Source of the DNA: Oscillospiraceae bacterium
Lineage (GTDB): Bacteria; Bacillota; Clostridia; Oscillospirales; CAG-272
Reading direction: 5' to 3'
Assembly: GCA_015063795.1 (NCBI GenBank)
Contig: SVTL01000012.1
Location: forward strand, 1 to 62,963
DNA: 62,963 nt
A program made the position numbers and the translations under genes. The first letter of the stretch is position 1. Every line of letters begins with the position of its first letter. Below are positions 1 through 9,440 of the stretch, one piece after another. The notes beneath the pieces are model-generated. The model did not search any database and was not told where the DNA came from. It worked only from the letters and a program-made list of their open reading frames with translations.

Positions 1-120
1 AGTCAATCCAACGGTTGATATCTTTGAAACAATATCATTGATCTCGTTTGTCATTTTTGCGCAAACGATAGATATTTCAGTTTCCTTTATATTGGGGTCT
101 TCAATAATTGTAACCTTCAA
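1..120 (-). CDS. LytTR-family transcriptional regulator, N-terminal part (cut by window edge)
   Basis: Forty codons are visible before the gene runs off the left edge. It begins with a TTG at 118-120, 8 nt after a GGAAGGGAG ribosome-binding site. An ATG at 126-128 in another frame hits a stop at once, so TTG is preferred. The start of the protein (KVTIIEDPNIKETEISIVC, then MTNEINDIVSKIS) resembles the short LytTR DNA-binding regulators often paired with DUF3021 membrane proteins; that assignment is from memory of the family. A TATAAT -10 lies at 152-157. Base composition is more AT-rich than the neighbouring rhamnose genes, which suggests a different origin. Confidence 0.6.
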   Translation of the reverse strand, partial: MKVTIIEDPNIKETEISIVCAKMTNEINDIVSKISTVGLT

Positions 121-240
121 AAAAACATCTCCCTTCCTTTGTTGTAGCTTTATTATACAAGACTTAAAAACAAAAATAAAGCGTTTTTTCTTGTCTTGCA
201 AATATACGAGGGTAAGATGCATTTAAATAGTTTTTGGTGT

Positions 241-279
241 AAAAAGCTTGGCGTACCTGCTTTATCGCAGGTACGCCAA
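241..279 (-). terminator. Intrinsic terminator of rhaBA
   Basis: A perfect 13-bp inverted repeat (248-260 and 267-279, 6-nt loop) is followed on the minus strand by GC and five T residues. It lies just downstream of the rhaA stop codon. Confidence 0.85.
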
Positions 280-310
280 AGCGGTCCCCTTTTTTCGCTT
301 TCAAAATGCC

Positions 311-1567
311 TTACACGCGCTTGCTCAGAACGTCCTTTTCATAGGCCTCGACCGCCTTGAACCACTCCTCGCGGACGGGCGCGCCGTTTTCCTCGCAGAA
401 GAAATCCCACACCGCACCCAGCGGATAGGTCTTCATCTCCTCCTGAAGCATCAGCAGCTCGGTGTTGCGTCCCTCATGCTGCAGAGCCTTCATGCGGTCC
501 AGCGGCAGGAGCAGCGCATACAGCAGAGCCTTCTGGAAGTTGCGCATACCGATGGTCCATGCAGCGATGCGGTTGATGCTGGCATCGAAGAAGTCCAGAC
601 CGATCTTCACGCGGGACGGATCGCCGCAGGCAATGATCTCCTTGGCGATCTCCTTGGTTTCATCGTCAAACAGCACCACATGGTCGGAATCCCAGCGGAC
701 GCCGCGGGTAACGTGAAGCGCCACCCGATCAAAGAAGAGAAGCATGGAGGACAGCTTGTCGGACACCACCTCGGTGGGATGATAGTGACCGTTGTCCATC
801 AGAGGTGTGATGCCGCGGGTGGCGGCGTAATTGAGGCAGAACTCGGCCGAGCCCACCGTATACGATTCCATGCCGATGCCGAACACCTTCGACTCCAGGC
901 AGACGATGACCTTTTCCTTGTCATAGGGGGTCGAGAGGATCTCGTCCAGCGAATCGGCGAAGCGCTTGCGGGGGGCGGTACGGTCGGCAGGGGTATCCTT
1001 ATAGCCGTCGGGAATCCAGATGTTCATCACGCAGGGCTGCCCCAGCTCCTCGGCAAAGTACTGGGAGATGCGGATGCAGGCCTGCCCGTGACGGATCCAG
1101 AAGCGGCGGACCTCCTCATCGGGGCTGGACAGGGTGAGATTGTCCTTGACCATCTCGTGGGAGAAGCAGGTGGGGTTGAAATCCAGACCCATGCCTCTTT
1201 TTTTGGCAAAGTCCACCCATTTCTTGAAATGCTTCGGTTCGATGGCATCGCGGTCAACCCACTCGCCTTGATCAAAAATGGCATAGGAGGCGTGGAGATT
1301 GAGCTTGTGCTTGCCGGGAACAAAGCTCAGCACCTTGTCGATGTCAGCCATCAGCTCCTCGGGAGTGCGTGCCTTGCCGGGGTAATTGCCGGTGGTCTGG
1401 ATGCCGCCGGTCAGCGGGCCGTCCTGGTCAAAGCCGGTGACGTCATCTCCCTGCCAGCAGTGCATGGAGATCGGGATGCTCTTCAGCTGTTTCAATGCGG
1501 CGCATACGTCCACACCGATGCCTTCATACAGCGCTTTTGCCGCTTCAAATCGTTCGTTCTTGCTCAT
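311..1567 (-). CDS. rhaA: L-rhamnose isomerase
   Basis: Converts L-rhamnose to L-rhamnulose in the cytoplasm, the first step of rhamnose breakdown. The 418-aa length matches the E. coli enzyme (419 aa). Conserved stretches visible include DGYKDTPADR (about 191-200), ESKVFGIGMESY, the metal-site region DNGHYHPTEV, DSDHVVLFDDET and GLDFFDASINR. It lies 49 bp downstream of rhaB and shares its promoter; a strong terminator follows. No rhaD aldolase or transporter gene is nearby, so the rest of the pathway must be encoded elsewhere. The call is secure from the motifs and the kinase neighbour. Confidence 0.96.
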   Translation of the reverse strand: MSKNERFEAAKALYEGIGVDVCAALKQLKSIPISMHCWQGDDVTGFDQDGPLTGGIQTTGNYPGKARTPEELMADIDKVLSFVPGKHKLNLHASYAIFDQGEWVDRDAIEPKHFKKWVDFAKKRGMGLDFNPTCFSHEMVKDNLTLSSPDEEVRRFWIRHGQACIRISQYFAEELGQPCVMNIWIPDGYKDTPADRTAPRKRFADSLDEILSTPYDKEKVIVCLESKVFGIGMESYTVGSAEFCLNYAATRGITPLMDNGHYHPTEVVSDKLSSMLLFFDRVALHVTRGVRWDSDHVVLFDDETKEIAKEIIACGDPSRVKIGLDFFDASINRIAAWTIGMRNFQKALLYALLLPLDRMKALQHEGRNTELLMLQEEMKTYPLGAVWDFFCEENGAPVREEWFKAVEAYEKDVLSKRV

Positions 1568-1616
1568 AATCGTTTTCTCCTTTTATGGGGTTACGGAATG
1601 GTAAGTTTCATCAACA

Positions 1617-3029
1617 TCAACGGCCGCTCGGCTCATACAGCCGCACGGGGAAGGATGCCTTCACACAGGCTCTGGCCTGCGAAAGCGTTTCAAATTCGCC
1701 GGAAGCGATCATCTGTGCCAGCAAATTGCCTGTGGCGGTCGCCTCCGACGGTCCTGCCAGAACCTGCTTGCCCGTGGCCTGCGCGGTGAGGCGGTTGAGA
1801 TAATCGGCATGGGAGCCGCCGCCGATGACATGGATGCTGTGGTAAACGCGCCCGGTGTTGGCCTCGATCTCCTTCACGGTGCGTCCGTAGCACTCGGCCA
1901 GGCTGCGGTAGATGACCGCCGACAGCTCGCCCACGCTTTCGGGAATGCGCTGCCCGCTCCTTTGACAATAGCCTTTCAATGCCTCGATCATGCTGTCCGG
2001 TGCCAGAAAGACGCTGTCGTTCACGTCCACGCGCGAGGGAAAGTCCTTGGCCTCCTCGGCCAGCTCGCACAGCTGCGCGAAGGAATAGCGGTCATTCAGC
2101 TCATGGCGCACCGATTGGATCATCCACAGCCCCATGATGTTTTTCAGGTAACGGAAGCGGAGATCATAGCCGCCCTCGTTGGTGAAGTTGGCCAGACGGC
2201 TCTTTTCGTCGCAGACCGCCTCGGGCGATTCGATGCCCATCAGCGACCAGGTGCCCGAGCTGATGTACAGCCCCTTCCCTTCGGTGTCGGGCATGGCCAT
2301 CACCGCCGATGCGGTATCGTGTCCCGCGCAAAGCATCACCTCGCAGCGGTAGCCGACCTCGTTTGCGATCTCGTCCTTCAGCGCTCCGAGCGTCTGCCCC
2401 GGCATTTGCAGAGGGAGAAAGATCTCACGCGGATAGCCCAGCCGCCCGATCAGCTCAACATCCCACTGATGCGTGACGGGGCTGACCAGCTGGGTGGAGG
2501 TGGCGTTGGTGTATTCCGATCGCTTGATGCCCGTCAGCCGATACTGGAAATAGTCGGGGAGCATCAAAAAGGTCTTCGCTTTTTCAAGCAGCTCCGGCGT
2601 TTTTTTCTTCACCGCCATCAGCTGGTAGATGGTGTTGAACATCTGCTTCTGGATGCCGGTGCGCGCATACAGCTCCTGCTCGGGAAGGATCTTATACACC
2701 TCAGCGTCCATCCCCTCGGTGCGGCTGTCGCGGTAGGCATACGTGTCGCCGAGAATACGGTCCTTTTCATCGAGCAGAACAAAATCCACCGCCCAGGTGT
2801 CGATGGCAACGCTTGCCGGCACTCTTCCCTTTTCGCCGCAGATCTTCATGCCCTTCACGATCTCGCCAAACAGACGCTCGGTGTCCCACAGGCGCTTGCC
2901 GTCTCTGACATCCATCCGATTCTCAAAGCGGTAGATCTCCTCCAGCTTCAGCGTTCGGTTTTCGATCCATCCGAAGATGTGCCGTCCGCCCGAAGCACCG
3001 ATGTCAATGGCCAAATATCCCTTTTGCAT
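1617..3029 (-). CDS. rhaB: Rhamnulokinase (FGGY family)
   Basis: Phosphorylates L-rhamnulose at O1. The 470-aa protein starts with the ATP-binding phosphate-1 motif AIDIGASGGRH, has IDTWAVDFVLLD (substrate region), CAGHDTASAV in the middle and the C-terminal adenosine-binding GGGSHADYLNRLTAQATG. The open frame extends upstream, but the ATG at 3027-3029 is preceded by AAAGGAGAG and gives the normal N-terminus, so it is chosen. First gene of the rhaB-rhaA operon, divergent from an AraC-type regulator. Confidence 0.95.
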   Translation of the reverse strand: MQKGYLAIDIGASGGRHIFGWIENRTLKLEEIYRFENRMDVRDGKRLWDTERLFGEIVKGMKICGEKGRVPASVAIDTWAVDFVLLDEKDRILGDTYAYRDSRTEGMDAEVYKILPEQELYARTGIQKQMFNTIYQLMAVKKKTPELLEKAKTFLMLPDYFQYRLTGIKRSEYTNATSTQLVSPVTHQWDVELIGRLGYPREIFLPLQMPGQTLGALKDEIANEVGYRCEVMLCAGHDTASAVMAMPDTEGKGLYISSGTWSLMGIESPEAVCDEKSRLANFTNEGGYDLRFRYLKNIMGLWMIQSVRHELNDRYSFAQLCELAEEAKDFPSRVDVNDSVFLAPDSMIEALKGYCQRSGQRIPESVGELSAVIYRSLAECYGRTVKEIEANTGRVYHSIHVIGGGSHADYLNRLTAQATGKQVLAGPSEATATGNLLAQMIASGEFETLSQARACVKASFPVRLYEPSGR

Positions 3030-3065
3030 CTTGATCGCTCTCCTTTTTTCGGTTTCTTTGTGTCC

Positions 3066-3094
3066 AGTATACCGCAAAAAGCAAAAGATTGTAA
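3066..3094 (-). promoter_or_regulatory. Promoter of rhaBA
   Basis: Minus-strand TTACAA (3089-3094), 17 bp, TATACT (3066-3071), about 37 bp upstream of the rhaB start codon. The weak -35 fits a promoter needing an activator such as the divergent AraC-type protein. Confidence 0.65.
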
Positions 3095-3123
3095 GGTCTT
3101 TATCGAATTTTTTCACGGACCTT
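3093..3123. promoter_or_regulatory. Inverted repeat, possible operator between rhaB and the AraC gene
   Basis: AAGGTC (3093-3098) and GACCTT (3118-3123) form an inverted repeat with 19 bp between the arms. It touches the -35 of the rhaBA promoter and sits directly upstream of the divergent promoter. The position suits the rhamnose regulator; binding is inferred only. Confidence 0.35.
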
Positions 3124-3125
3124 AT

Positions 3126-3154
3126 TTGCAATTTGTTTTCCTTTGTGATATAAT
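3126..3154 (+). promoter_or_regulatory. Promoter of the AraC-type regulator
   Basis: TTGCAA (3126-3131), 17 bp, TATAAT (3149-3154), 38 bp ahead of the start codon. Confidence 0.7.
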
Positions 3155-3192
3155 ACCTTTACACGAAGCAACAACATTCAAAGGAGAGTGCC

Positions 3193-4161
3193 ATGCAAGA
3201 GCAACTGCTTTCCCGCTTAAAAAAGATCACCGAGGAGGAACAGCGTATCCTCAACGGACAGGACGGCATCCGCCGCGAGCTCTATTCCTCCCAGAGCGAC
3301 TTTGTCATCGACAGCCGCAAGCTGTTGGAAAAGGGGCGGCTGATCGACATCCGCCCGCACACCCGCTTCGCCCACTTCCCCAGCCACCGCCACAACTATG
3401 TGGAGATGGTCTATATGTGCAGCGGACGCACCACCCACATTCTCGGCGGAAAGGAAACCATCGTGCTGGAGCAGGGTGATCTGCTCTTTCTCAATCAGCA
3501 CACCACGCAGGAGATCTTAGAGGCCTCGGAGGAGGACATCGCGGTCAACTTCATCATCCTCCCCGAGTTTTTCAACCGCACCATCTCCATGATCGAACGC
3601 GAAAACCTGCTCCGCGATTTCCTCATCTCCACCATCTCGGGCAAGGAGTCCTCGGTGGGATACCTCCACTTCCGCGCCGGCGATATCCTGCCTGTGCAGA
3701 ACCTGATCGAAAACATGATCTGGACGCTGATCCACAACACAAGCGGCTGCAACACCGTCAATGTGACCACCATGGGGCTTCTTTTGATGAACCTCTCGCT
3801 CTTTTTCGATTCGATCGACCGCGTTGACTCCACTCTCACCGACCGAAAGCTGGTGTTTGCCGTGTTGAAGTACATCGAGAGTCACTACCGCGACGGCCGC
3901 CTGTCCGAGATCGCCGAAGCGCTTGAACAGCCCGCGTATGCGGTCAGCCGCCTTCTCAAAAAGCAGACCGGCGCCAACTTCAAGGAGCTTTTGCAGGAGC
4001 GTAAGCTGCAGCAGGCCGCCTACCTCCTCTCGCAGACCACCCTCTCCGCCGAAGCCATCCTCGATGCCATCGGTTATGACAACAGCAGCTACTTCTACCG
4101 CCGCTTCAAGGAAAAATACGGCTGCTCGCCCAAGGAATACCGCACCGGATCGGTCGAATAA
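3193..4161 (+). CDS. AraC-family transcriptional regulator, probably rhamnose-responsive
   Basis: 322-aa regulator with an N-terminal cupin-type sensor (about 55-150; FPSHRHNYVEMVYM, then a second strand run ending EQGDLLFLNQH) and a C-terminal pair of helix-turn-helix motifs (about 225-318) ending in the AraC signature DNSSYFYRRFKEKYGCSPKEYR. The start has a good AAAGGAGAG site. It is transcribed divergently from rhaBA across a 163-bp gap with facing promoters and an inverted repeat, which suggests it controls them. It resembles RhaR/RhaS in layout, but the ligand is inferred from context. Confidence 0.85.
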   Translation: MQEQLLSRLKKITEEEQRILNGQDGIRRELYSSQSDFVIDSRKLLEKGRLIDIRPHTRFAHFPSHRHNYVEMVYMCSGRTTHILGGKETIVLEQGDLLFLNQHTTQEILEASEEDIAVNFIILPEFFNRTISMIERENLLRDFLISTISGKESSVGYLHFRAGDILPVQNLIENMIWTLIHNTSGCNTVNVTTMGLLLMNLSLFFDSIDRVDSTLTDRKLVFAVLKYIESHYRDGRLSEIAEALEQPAYAVSRLLKKQTGANFKELLQERKLQQAAYLLSQTTLSAEAILDAIGYDNSSYFYRRFKEKYGCSPKEYRTGSVE

Positions 4162-4207
4162 GGGGAAACCATTGGAACAAAAAGCCGAACGGAGTCGCTT
4201 TTCCCCA

Positions 4208-4237
4208 TTGACAAAGAAGCGGAGAATGTGGTACACT
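4208..4237 (+). promoter_or_regulatory. Promoter of fhs
   Basis: TTGACA (4208-4213), 18 bp, TACACT (4232-4237), with TG two bases upstream of the -10. Confidence 0.75.
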
Positions 4238-4275
4238 AAAGCCATGAAATGACTGTAACCAGAAGGAGTTTGCAA

Positions 4276-5952
4276 ATGGAATACAAATCCGACATTGAAA
4301 TCGCACAATCCTGCCAAATGAAGCCCATCGGGGAGATCGCCGCCTTTGCTGACGTGGGTGAGGAATTCATCGAACCTTACGGCAAATACAAGGCCAAGAT
4401 CGACCTGTCTCTTCTTGAAAAAACCGACCGTCCCGACGGCAAGCTGATCTTAGTGACCGCCATCACCCCCACCCCCGCGGGAGAGGGAAAAACCACCACC
4501 ACCATCGGTCTGGCCGACGGTCTGAAGAGGATCGGCAAGAAGGTTGCCGTTGCGCTCCGCGAGCCCTCGCTCGGTCCCGTGTTCGGCGTCAAGGGCGGCG
4601 CTGCCGGCGGCGGATATGCGCAGGTGGTCCCCATGGAGGACATCAACCTGCACTTCACCGGCGACTTTCACGCCATCGGCGCGGCCAACAATCTGCTGGC
4701 TGCCATGATCGACAACCACATCCAGCAGGGCAACACCCTCGGCATCGATGTGCGCAAGATCACATGGAAGCGCTGCGTGGATATGAACGACCGCCAGCTT
4801 CGCTTCATCGTCGACGGCATGGGCGGCAAGGCCAACGGTACCCCCCGCGAGGACGGCTTTGACATCACCGTCGCTTCCGAGATCATGGCCGTGCTCTGCC
4901 TCTCCTCCTCCATCTCCGATCTGAAGGAGCGTCTTTCCCGCATCATCGTGGGCTATACCTATGACGACAAGCCGGTCACCTGCGGTCAGCTGAAGGCCGC
5001 CGGCGCTATGACCGCTCTTTTAAAGGACGCTCTCAAGCCCAATCTGGTGCAGACTCTCGAAGGCACCCCCGCCTTTGTTCACGGTGGTCCCTTCGCCAAC
5101 ATCGCCCACGGCTGCAACTCGGTCACCGCCACCCGTCTGGCCATGAAGTTTGGTGACTATGCCGTCACCGAGGCCGGTTTCGGCGCGGATCTGGGCGCTG
5201 AAAAATTCCTCGACATCAAGTGCCGCATGGCCGGTCTCACTCCCTCTGCCGTGGTCGTGGTTGCCACGGTGCGTGCGCTGAAGATGCACGGCGGTCTCGC
5301 CAAGACCGAGCTGGCAAGCGAAAACATCGAAGCGCTGGAAAAGGGCATTCCCAATCTGCTCCGCCATGTGCGCAACATCAAGGAGGTCTACGGTCTCCCC
5401 TGCGTGGTGGCCGTTAACCGCTTCCCCACCGACACCGACAAGGAGATCGACTTTATCATCGGCAAGTGCCGCGAGCTTTCGGTCAACACCGTTCTCTCCA
5501 CCGTCTGGGCCGAGGGCGGCAAGGGCGGCGAAGCGCTGGCAAAAGAGGTTGTCCGCCTCTGCGAGGAGGAAAAGGCAAGCTTCTCTTACGCTTATGAGCT
5601 GGACGGCTCCATCGAGGACAAGATCGAAGCCATCGTCAAAAAGATCTATGGCGGCGACGGCATCCTCGTCACACCCGCCGCTTCCAAGCAGATCGCCCAG
5701 CTGACCGAACTCGGCTTTGATAAATGCCCGATCTGCGTGGCCAAGACACAGTACAGCTTCTCCGACGATCCGACCAAGCTCGGTGCTCCCGACGGATTCA
5801 AGGTCACCATCAAAAACGTGAAGGTCTCCGCCGGCGCAGGCTTCATCGTGGTGCTGACCGGCGACATCCTCACCATGCCCGGCCTGCCGAAGGTCCCCGC
5901 CGCCGAACGCATTGACGTGGACGAAAACGGCAAAATCACGGGCCTGTTCTGA
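4276..5952 (+). CDS. fhs: Formate--tetrahydrofolate ligase
   Basis: Makes 10-formyl-THF from formate, ATP and THF, feeding one-carbon units into purine and related pathways or the Wood-Ljungdahl methyl branch. The protein of 558 aa has the usual family length. The P-loop [16 protein letters not shown] lies at about 63-78, followed by [22 protein letters not shown]. An upstream in-frame ATG at 4249 exists, but the ATG at 4276 follows AGAAGGAG and gives the normal N-terminus. Monocistronic: its own promoter upstream and a bidirectional terminator downstream. No other folate gene is adjacent. Confidence 0.96.
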   Translation: MEYKSDIEIAQSCQMKPIGEIAAFADVGEEFIEPYGKYKAKIDLSLLEKTDRPDGKLILVTAITPTPAGEGKTTTTIGLADGLKRIGKKVAVALREPSLGPVFGVKGGAAGGGYAQVVPMEDINLHFTGDFHAIGAANNLLAAMIDNHIQQGNTLGIDVRKITWKRCVDMNDRQLRFIVDGMGGKANGTPREDGFDITVASEIMAVLCLSSSISDLKERLSRIIVGYTYDDKPVTCGQLKAAGAMTALLKDALKPNLVQTLEGTPAFVHGGPFANIAHGCNSVTATRLAMKFGDYAVTEAGFGADLGAEKFLDIKCRMAGLTPSAVVVVATVRALKMHGGLAKTELASENIEALEKGIPNLLRHVRNIKEVYGLPCVVAVNRFPTDTDKEIDFIIGKCRELSVNTVLSTVWAEGGKGGEALAKEVVRLCEEEKASFSYAYELDGSIEDKIEAIVKKIYGGDGILVTPAASKQIAQLTELGFDKCPICVAKTQYSFSDDPTKLGAPDGFKVTIKNVKVSAGAGFIVVLTGDILTMPGLPKVPAAERIDVDENGKITGLF

Positions 5953-5965
5953 TCCGAAACAACAC

Positions 5966-6001
5966 AAAAAGGTACTGCTTCAAACAGTACCTTTTCTTTT
6001 G
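5966..6001. terminator. Bidirectional terminator between fhs and the DUF554 gene
   Basis: GGTACTG (5971-5977), 7-nt loop, CAGTACC (5985-5991), then TTTTCTTTT on the plus strand and TTTTTG on the minus strand. It can serve both convergent genes. Confidence 0.88.
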
Positions 6002-6058
6002 TCTTTTTTCACCCGACGATGACGGGAATGCCGCAGAAGAGGCAATGCGTACCGCTTG

Positions 6059-6772
6059 TCACCCTACCGAATGCAACAGCGATCCGATCAGCGAAACAAG
6101 ATTGTGCAGAAGCGGGGCGAAGAGGATGGCAGGCAGAAAATCCGCCACCTTGATCTTGGTGATGCCCATCAGATTCGTGCCGATCATGACGATCAAAAGA
6201 GAACCCGCGCAGGTCATTTCCGCGATGGCCGAAGCGCTCATAAAAGGCGCGATCAGCCCGGACAACAGCACAAGTCCGCCCTGGATCACAAAAACCGCAA
6301 AAGCCGACAGCAGCACGCCGATGCCGAGGCTGGACGCCAGCATCATCGACGACACCAGATCCAGCATCGCCTTGGTGATGAGAACCGAATGGTCGCCCGT
6401 GAGTCCCGCCTGGATCGAGCCGGTGACGGTCATCGAGCCCACGCAGAACAGAAGCGTGGCCGAGATCAGACCTTCCGCAACCGAAACGCCGCCGTCCTTC
6501 TTTTTGAATCTTTCTTCCACCTTGGCGGCGAGCTTACCGATGGCGCCGTCGATGTCAAGCAGAGTGCCCACGATGGCGCCCAGCACCACCGAAGCGATCA
6601 GGATCAGCACGTTTTCGCCCACGAGACTGCCGGAAATGCCGATATACAGTGTGCAGGCACCAAGACCGATCATTGCCGCCTGGCTGACCCGCTGAGGAAT
6701 CCCCTTTTTGAACAACAGCCCGATGGATGAGCCGAGAATGACGGTTATGACGTTGACAAGAACTCCGAGCAT
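6059..6772 (-). CDS. DUF554 family membrane protein
   Basis: 237-aa integral membrane protein that begins MLGVLVNVITVILGSSIGLLFKKG, the usual opening of DUF554 (YdfK/YqgA-type) proteins, with about six to seven hydrophobic segments across its length. The open frame continues far upstream, but the ATG at 6770-6772 follows an AAAGGAAGG site and gives the family N-terminus. Function is unknown for the family; a transport role is often assumed. It lies 53 bp after the GNAT gene and is probably the last gene of an rlmD-GNAT-DUF554 operon ending at the shared terminator. Confidence 0.85.
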   Translation of the reverse strand: MLGVLVNVITVILGSSIGLLFKKGIPQRVSQAAMIGLGACTLYIGISGSLVGENVLILIASVVLGAIVGTLLDIDGAIGKLAAKVEERFKKKDGGVSVAEGLISATLLFCVGSMTVTGSIQAGLTGDHSVLITKAMLDLVSSMMLASSLGIGVLLSAFAVFVIQGGLVLLSGLIAPFMSASAIAEMTCAGSLLIVMIGTNLMGITKIKVADFLPAILFAPLLHNLVSLIGSLLHSVG

Positions 6773-6825
6773 GCGTTTTTTCCTTCCTTTTTCCTTGATT
6801 GCCTTTTCTGCTTTGATTCGTTCTC

Positions 6826-7593
6826 TTAAAATACCTTCTCCTGCCGCTTTCTCGCGCCGATCTCCACCCATGCCGGACGGAAGCCGCAGGCGATGGCGAT
6901 GCACTGGGAATGGCAATTGGCAGGCGCGGTCCCATAAAAGGGGATATCCCCGTTTTCCTCGATCTTCGCCCGCAGCAGCGACACCAGCCCCTGCCCGATG
7001 CCGCGGGAACGGTGGGACGGCAGCACGTCGATGCCAATCTGCATCCAGTGCGGCGCATCCTCCGAGCATCCCGCCATGCCCACAATCGTATCCCCATCGT
7101 AAGCACAGACGGCGATGCGGTCGGGACGGTGGGGCTGATAGGTCTCGCAGAGGGCATTGCGGAAAGACGGATCGCCATAGAAGGGGTGGATCTCTTCGTC
7201 AAAAAACCATTTGACTTTACAGCCTTGAAGCGGCTTTGCGGACGGTTCCGCCAACGGCAGGTACATATGGTGCGCCGAGCGCAGCGTATACCCAAAGCGG
7301 TTCAGCTCCTGCTCCAGCGGCAGCAGATTGGGCTGTTCAAACAGCCAATGCCCCATGCGGTCCTTCAAAAAGCCTTCCAGAAACGGATGCAGACGCTCGT
7401 CGGCGGTGGCGACACTTCCCCGCCCCGCTGTCACCATCTGAAAAAAGGGAGGCGTCGGAGTCGGATCGTACATTCGCCGTCCCTCACGGCACGAGGAAAC
7501 AGTCAGACGGTTCTCATCCTGCTCAAAAAACGCAGGCGGACAGTTGTATTCGATGGACAGCAGGCGGTAAAGCGCCTCTTTGTATGCGCGCAT
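6826..7593 (-). CDS. GNAT-family N-acetyltransferase
   Basis: 255-aa protein whose C-terminal half is a GNAT fold: a beta strand IAVCAYDGDTIVGMAGCS followed by the acetyl-CoA loop SHRSRGIGQGL (R-x-x-G-x-G, about 204-214), then a helix and the strand FRPAWVEIGARK. The N-terminal ~120 residues look like the extra domain in two-part acetyltransferases of this type. Start ATG at 7591-7593 has AAAGGAATTGCC before it. Substrate unknown. It lies 26 bp after the rRNA methyltransferase gene, so both are likely cotranscribed. Confidence 0.85.
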   Translation of the reverse strand: MRAYKEALYRLLSIEYNCPPAFFEQDENRLTVSSCREGRRMYDPTPTPPFFQMVTAGRGSVATADERLHPFLEGFLKDRMGHWLFEQPNLLPLEQELNRFGYTLRSAHHMYLPLAEPSAKPLQGCKVKWFFDEEIHPFYGDPSFRNALCETYQPHRPDRIAVCAYDGDTIVGMAGCSEDAPHWMQIGIDVLPSHRSRGIGQGLVSLLRAKIEENGDIPFYGTAPANCHSQCIAIACGFRPAWVEIGARKRQEKVF

Positions 7594-7619
7594 GGCAATT
7601 CCTTTCGTTTTTGTTTCTC

Positions 7620-8969
7620 TCACCGCGTCAGCGTCAGCACACACTCGCAGTGCTTGGTCCGCGGGAAGAGGTTGACCGGCTTTACGCTTGAAAGCGTATA
7701 TCCGCCCTGAGTCAGCAGAGCGCAGTCGCGGGCGAGCGTTTTGCAGTCGCAGGAGACATAGACAATATGGCGGATGCCCGAGGCGATCAGCTTTTCGCAC
7801 AGCGTTTCGTCAATGCCCTTGCGCGGCGGATCGAGGATCACCAGATCGCTCGTTTTCAGCAGCGCGTCAAGCCCGCTGACCTCTCCGTCCAGGTCGCCGC
7901 AGACAAAGCGCGCATTTTCGATGCCGTTGAGTTCGGCGTTTTCCTTGGCGTTTTCCACCGCCTCGGGAACAATCTCATAGCCGCAGAGCTCGATGCCCTC
8001 CAGCCTCTTGGCCGCCGCCAGACCGATCGATCCGATGCCGCAGAAGAGATCCAGCACCCTTTTCGGCTTCGCCTTCTCCACCTCATCGATGGCCAGATCG
8101 TACAACAGCTCTGCGCCGCCGCGATTGACCTGGTAAAAGGAATTGGGATGGATCTTGAGCGTTACACCGCAGAGAACGTCGGTCAGATAAGGCCTCCCCC
8201 ACAGGCAGCGGTAGCGCTCACCGGTGATCTTGCTGCCGCGATCGCCATTCTCGTTGACCATCACACCCACCAGAGCGGGGCAGACTCGCCTCACACGGGC
8301 GCACAGCTCCTCCTCGCAGGGCATGGACCGACCGTTGTGCACAACGCAGAGCAGGACCTCCCCCGTCGCCTCGCCCATCCGCAGATAGAGATGGCGCAGA
8401 AGTCCCTTGCCGCTCTCGCGGTCATACCCACTGATCTTGTTCTCCAAGCAAAAGGCCTTGACCTCCTCCACGATGTCGGCAAACACAGCCGGCTGGAGCA
8501 GGCAGTCGGTCTGCTCGATGATGTCGTTGGTCTTGGCGCGGAAAAAGCCGATCTTCAGCGCCCCGTCCACGGGATACATGGCCTTGTTGCGGTGGCGGTG
8601 GATCCGTCCGTCGTCACGCACCTCCTCCACGACCGGAAACAGGCCGTGGTCGGCAAAGGCTTTTCGCACGTTCTCGCGCTTCAATTGCTTTTCGTACTCA
8701 TATTCCACGTGCATATACACGCATCCGCCGCACTTGCCCGACACGGAACAGGCCGCCTCGGTGCGGTGAGGCGAAGGGGTGATCAGCTTTTCGATGCGCG
8801 CCACCGCATAGGAGCGGTTGACCTTGATCAGACGCACATCGGCCACATCCCCCGTCACCGCCGCTGCGGTAAAGACGATCATGCCGTTGATGCGCCCGAC
8901 GCCATAGCCCATATCGTTGATCTCGGTGACCGAAAGGCGGTGGATCTCATTCTTTTTCAGCATCTGCAT
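7620..8969 (-). CDS. rlmD: 23S rRNA (uracil-5-)-methyltransferase, RlmD/RumA (TrmA) family
   Basis: SAM-dependent m5U methyltransferase, 449 aa. An N-terminal TRAM domain (about 1-60) is followed by the Fe-S cysteine cluster CSVSGKCGGC (about 73-82), the SAM motif VLDLFCGIGSIGLAAA, ILDPPRKGID, and the catalytic-Cys motif YVSCDCKTLARD (normally SCNPxTLxRD, so N to D here). The first ATG is chosen because AAGGAATTG sits 8 nt away. Firmicutes often have several paralogues (RlmCD-like), so the exact target uridine is not certain. Confidence 0.9.
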   Translation of the reverse strand: MQMLKKNEIHRLSVTEINDMGYGVGRINGMIVFTAAAVTGDVADVRLIKVNRSYAVARIEKLITPSPHRTEAACSVSGKCGGCVYMHVEYEYEKQLKRENVRKAFADHGLFPVVEEVRDDGRIHRHRNKAMYPVDGALKIGFFRAKTNDIIEQTDCLLQPAVFADIVEEVKAFCLENKISGYDRESGKGLLRHLYLRMGEATGEVLLCVVHNGRSMPCEEELCARVRRVCPALVGVMVNENGDRGSKITGERYRCLWGRPYLTDVLCGVTLKIHPNSFYQVNRGGAELLYDLAIDEVEKAKPKRVLDLFCGIGSIGLAAAKRLEGIELCGYEIVPEAVENAKENAELNGIENARFVCGDLDGEVSGLDALLKTSDLVILDPPRKGIDETLCEKLIASGIRHIVYVSCDCKTLARDCALLTQGGYTLSSVKPVNLFPRTKHCECVLTLTR

Positions 8970-9022
8970 TTTTCAATTCCTTACAATTTTCTCAAACATT
9001 TACAAATTATGCTTTTTTTCTC

Positions 9023-9056
9023 TTGCTTCTTGCGGTATAATGCTGTATACTATAAT
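9023..9056 (+). promoter_or_regulatory. Promoter of yajC
   Basis: TTGCTT (9023-9028), 17 bp, TATACT (9046-9051). A second overlapping -10, TATAAT (9051-9056), is also present. Confidence 0.65.
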
Positions 9057-9080
9057 AAAAAACAAAGGACGGACATTGAT

Positions 9081-9419
9081 ATGAACCTTTTCACCGCATT
9101 CCTCACCGCCGCTGACGGCGCAACTCCCGCAGGCGGCACCGGCAGCATGATCTCCATGGTGCTGATGATCGTCGGCTTCATCGCCATTTACTACTTCCTC
9201 ATCCACCGCCCCCAGAAGAAGCAGGATGCCGAGAGAAAGCAGCTGCTGGACAATCTGCAGGTGGGCGATGAGATCACCACCACCGGCGGCATCATCGGCA
9301 AGATCATCAGCATGAAGGAAGAGACCCTCATGATGGAGACCGGCAACGACAAGACCAAGATCCGCATCCTCAAGACCTCGGTCAGACGCGTGGACGTCAA
9401 GGCAGAGGACGCCGAATAA
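9081..9419 (+). CDS. yajC: Preprotein translocase accessory subunit YajC
   Basis: 112-aa single-pass protein: a short Gly/Ala/Thr-rich start, a membrane helix (about 24-43; MISMVLMIVGFIAIYYFLI), then HRPQKKQDAERKQLLDNLQVGDEITTTGGIIGKI, the YajC signature. YajC associates with SecDF in protein export. The longer frame upstream is only noncoding antisense; the ATG at 9081 fits the family, though the upstream AAAGGACGG is about 9 nt away. It is normally near tgt/queA or secDF; here it is followed by the TIGR04086-type gene. Confidence 0.92.
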   Translation: MNLFTAFLTAADGATPAGGTGSMISMVLMIVGFIAIYYFLIHRPQKKQDAERKQLLDNLQVGDEITTTGGIIGKIISMKEETLMMETGNDKTKIRILKTSVRRVDVKAEDAE

Positions 9420-9440
9420 GTTTGTTTCGATCCGCTTGAT

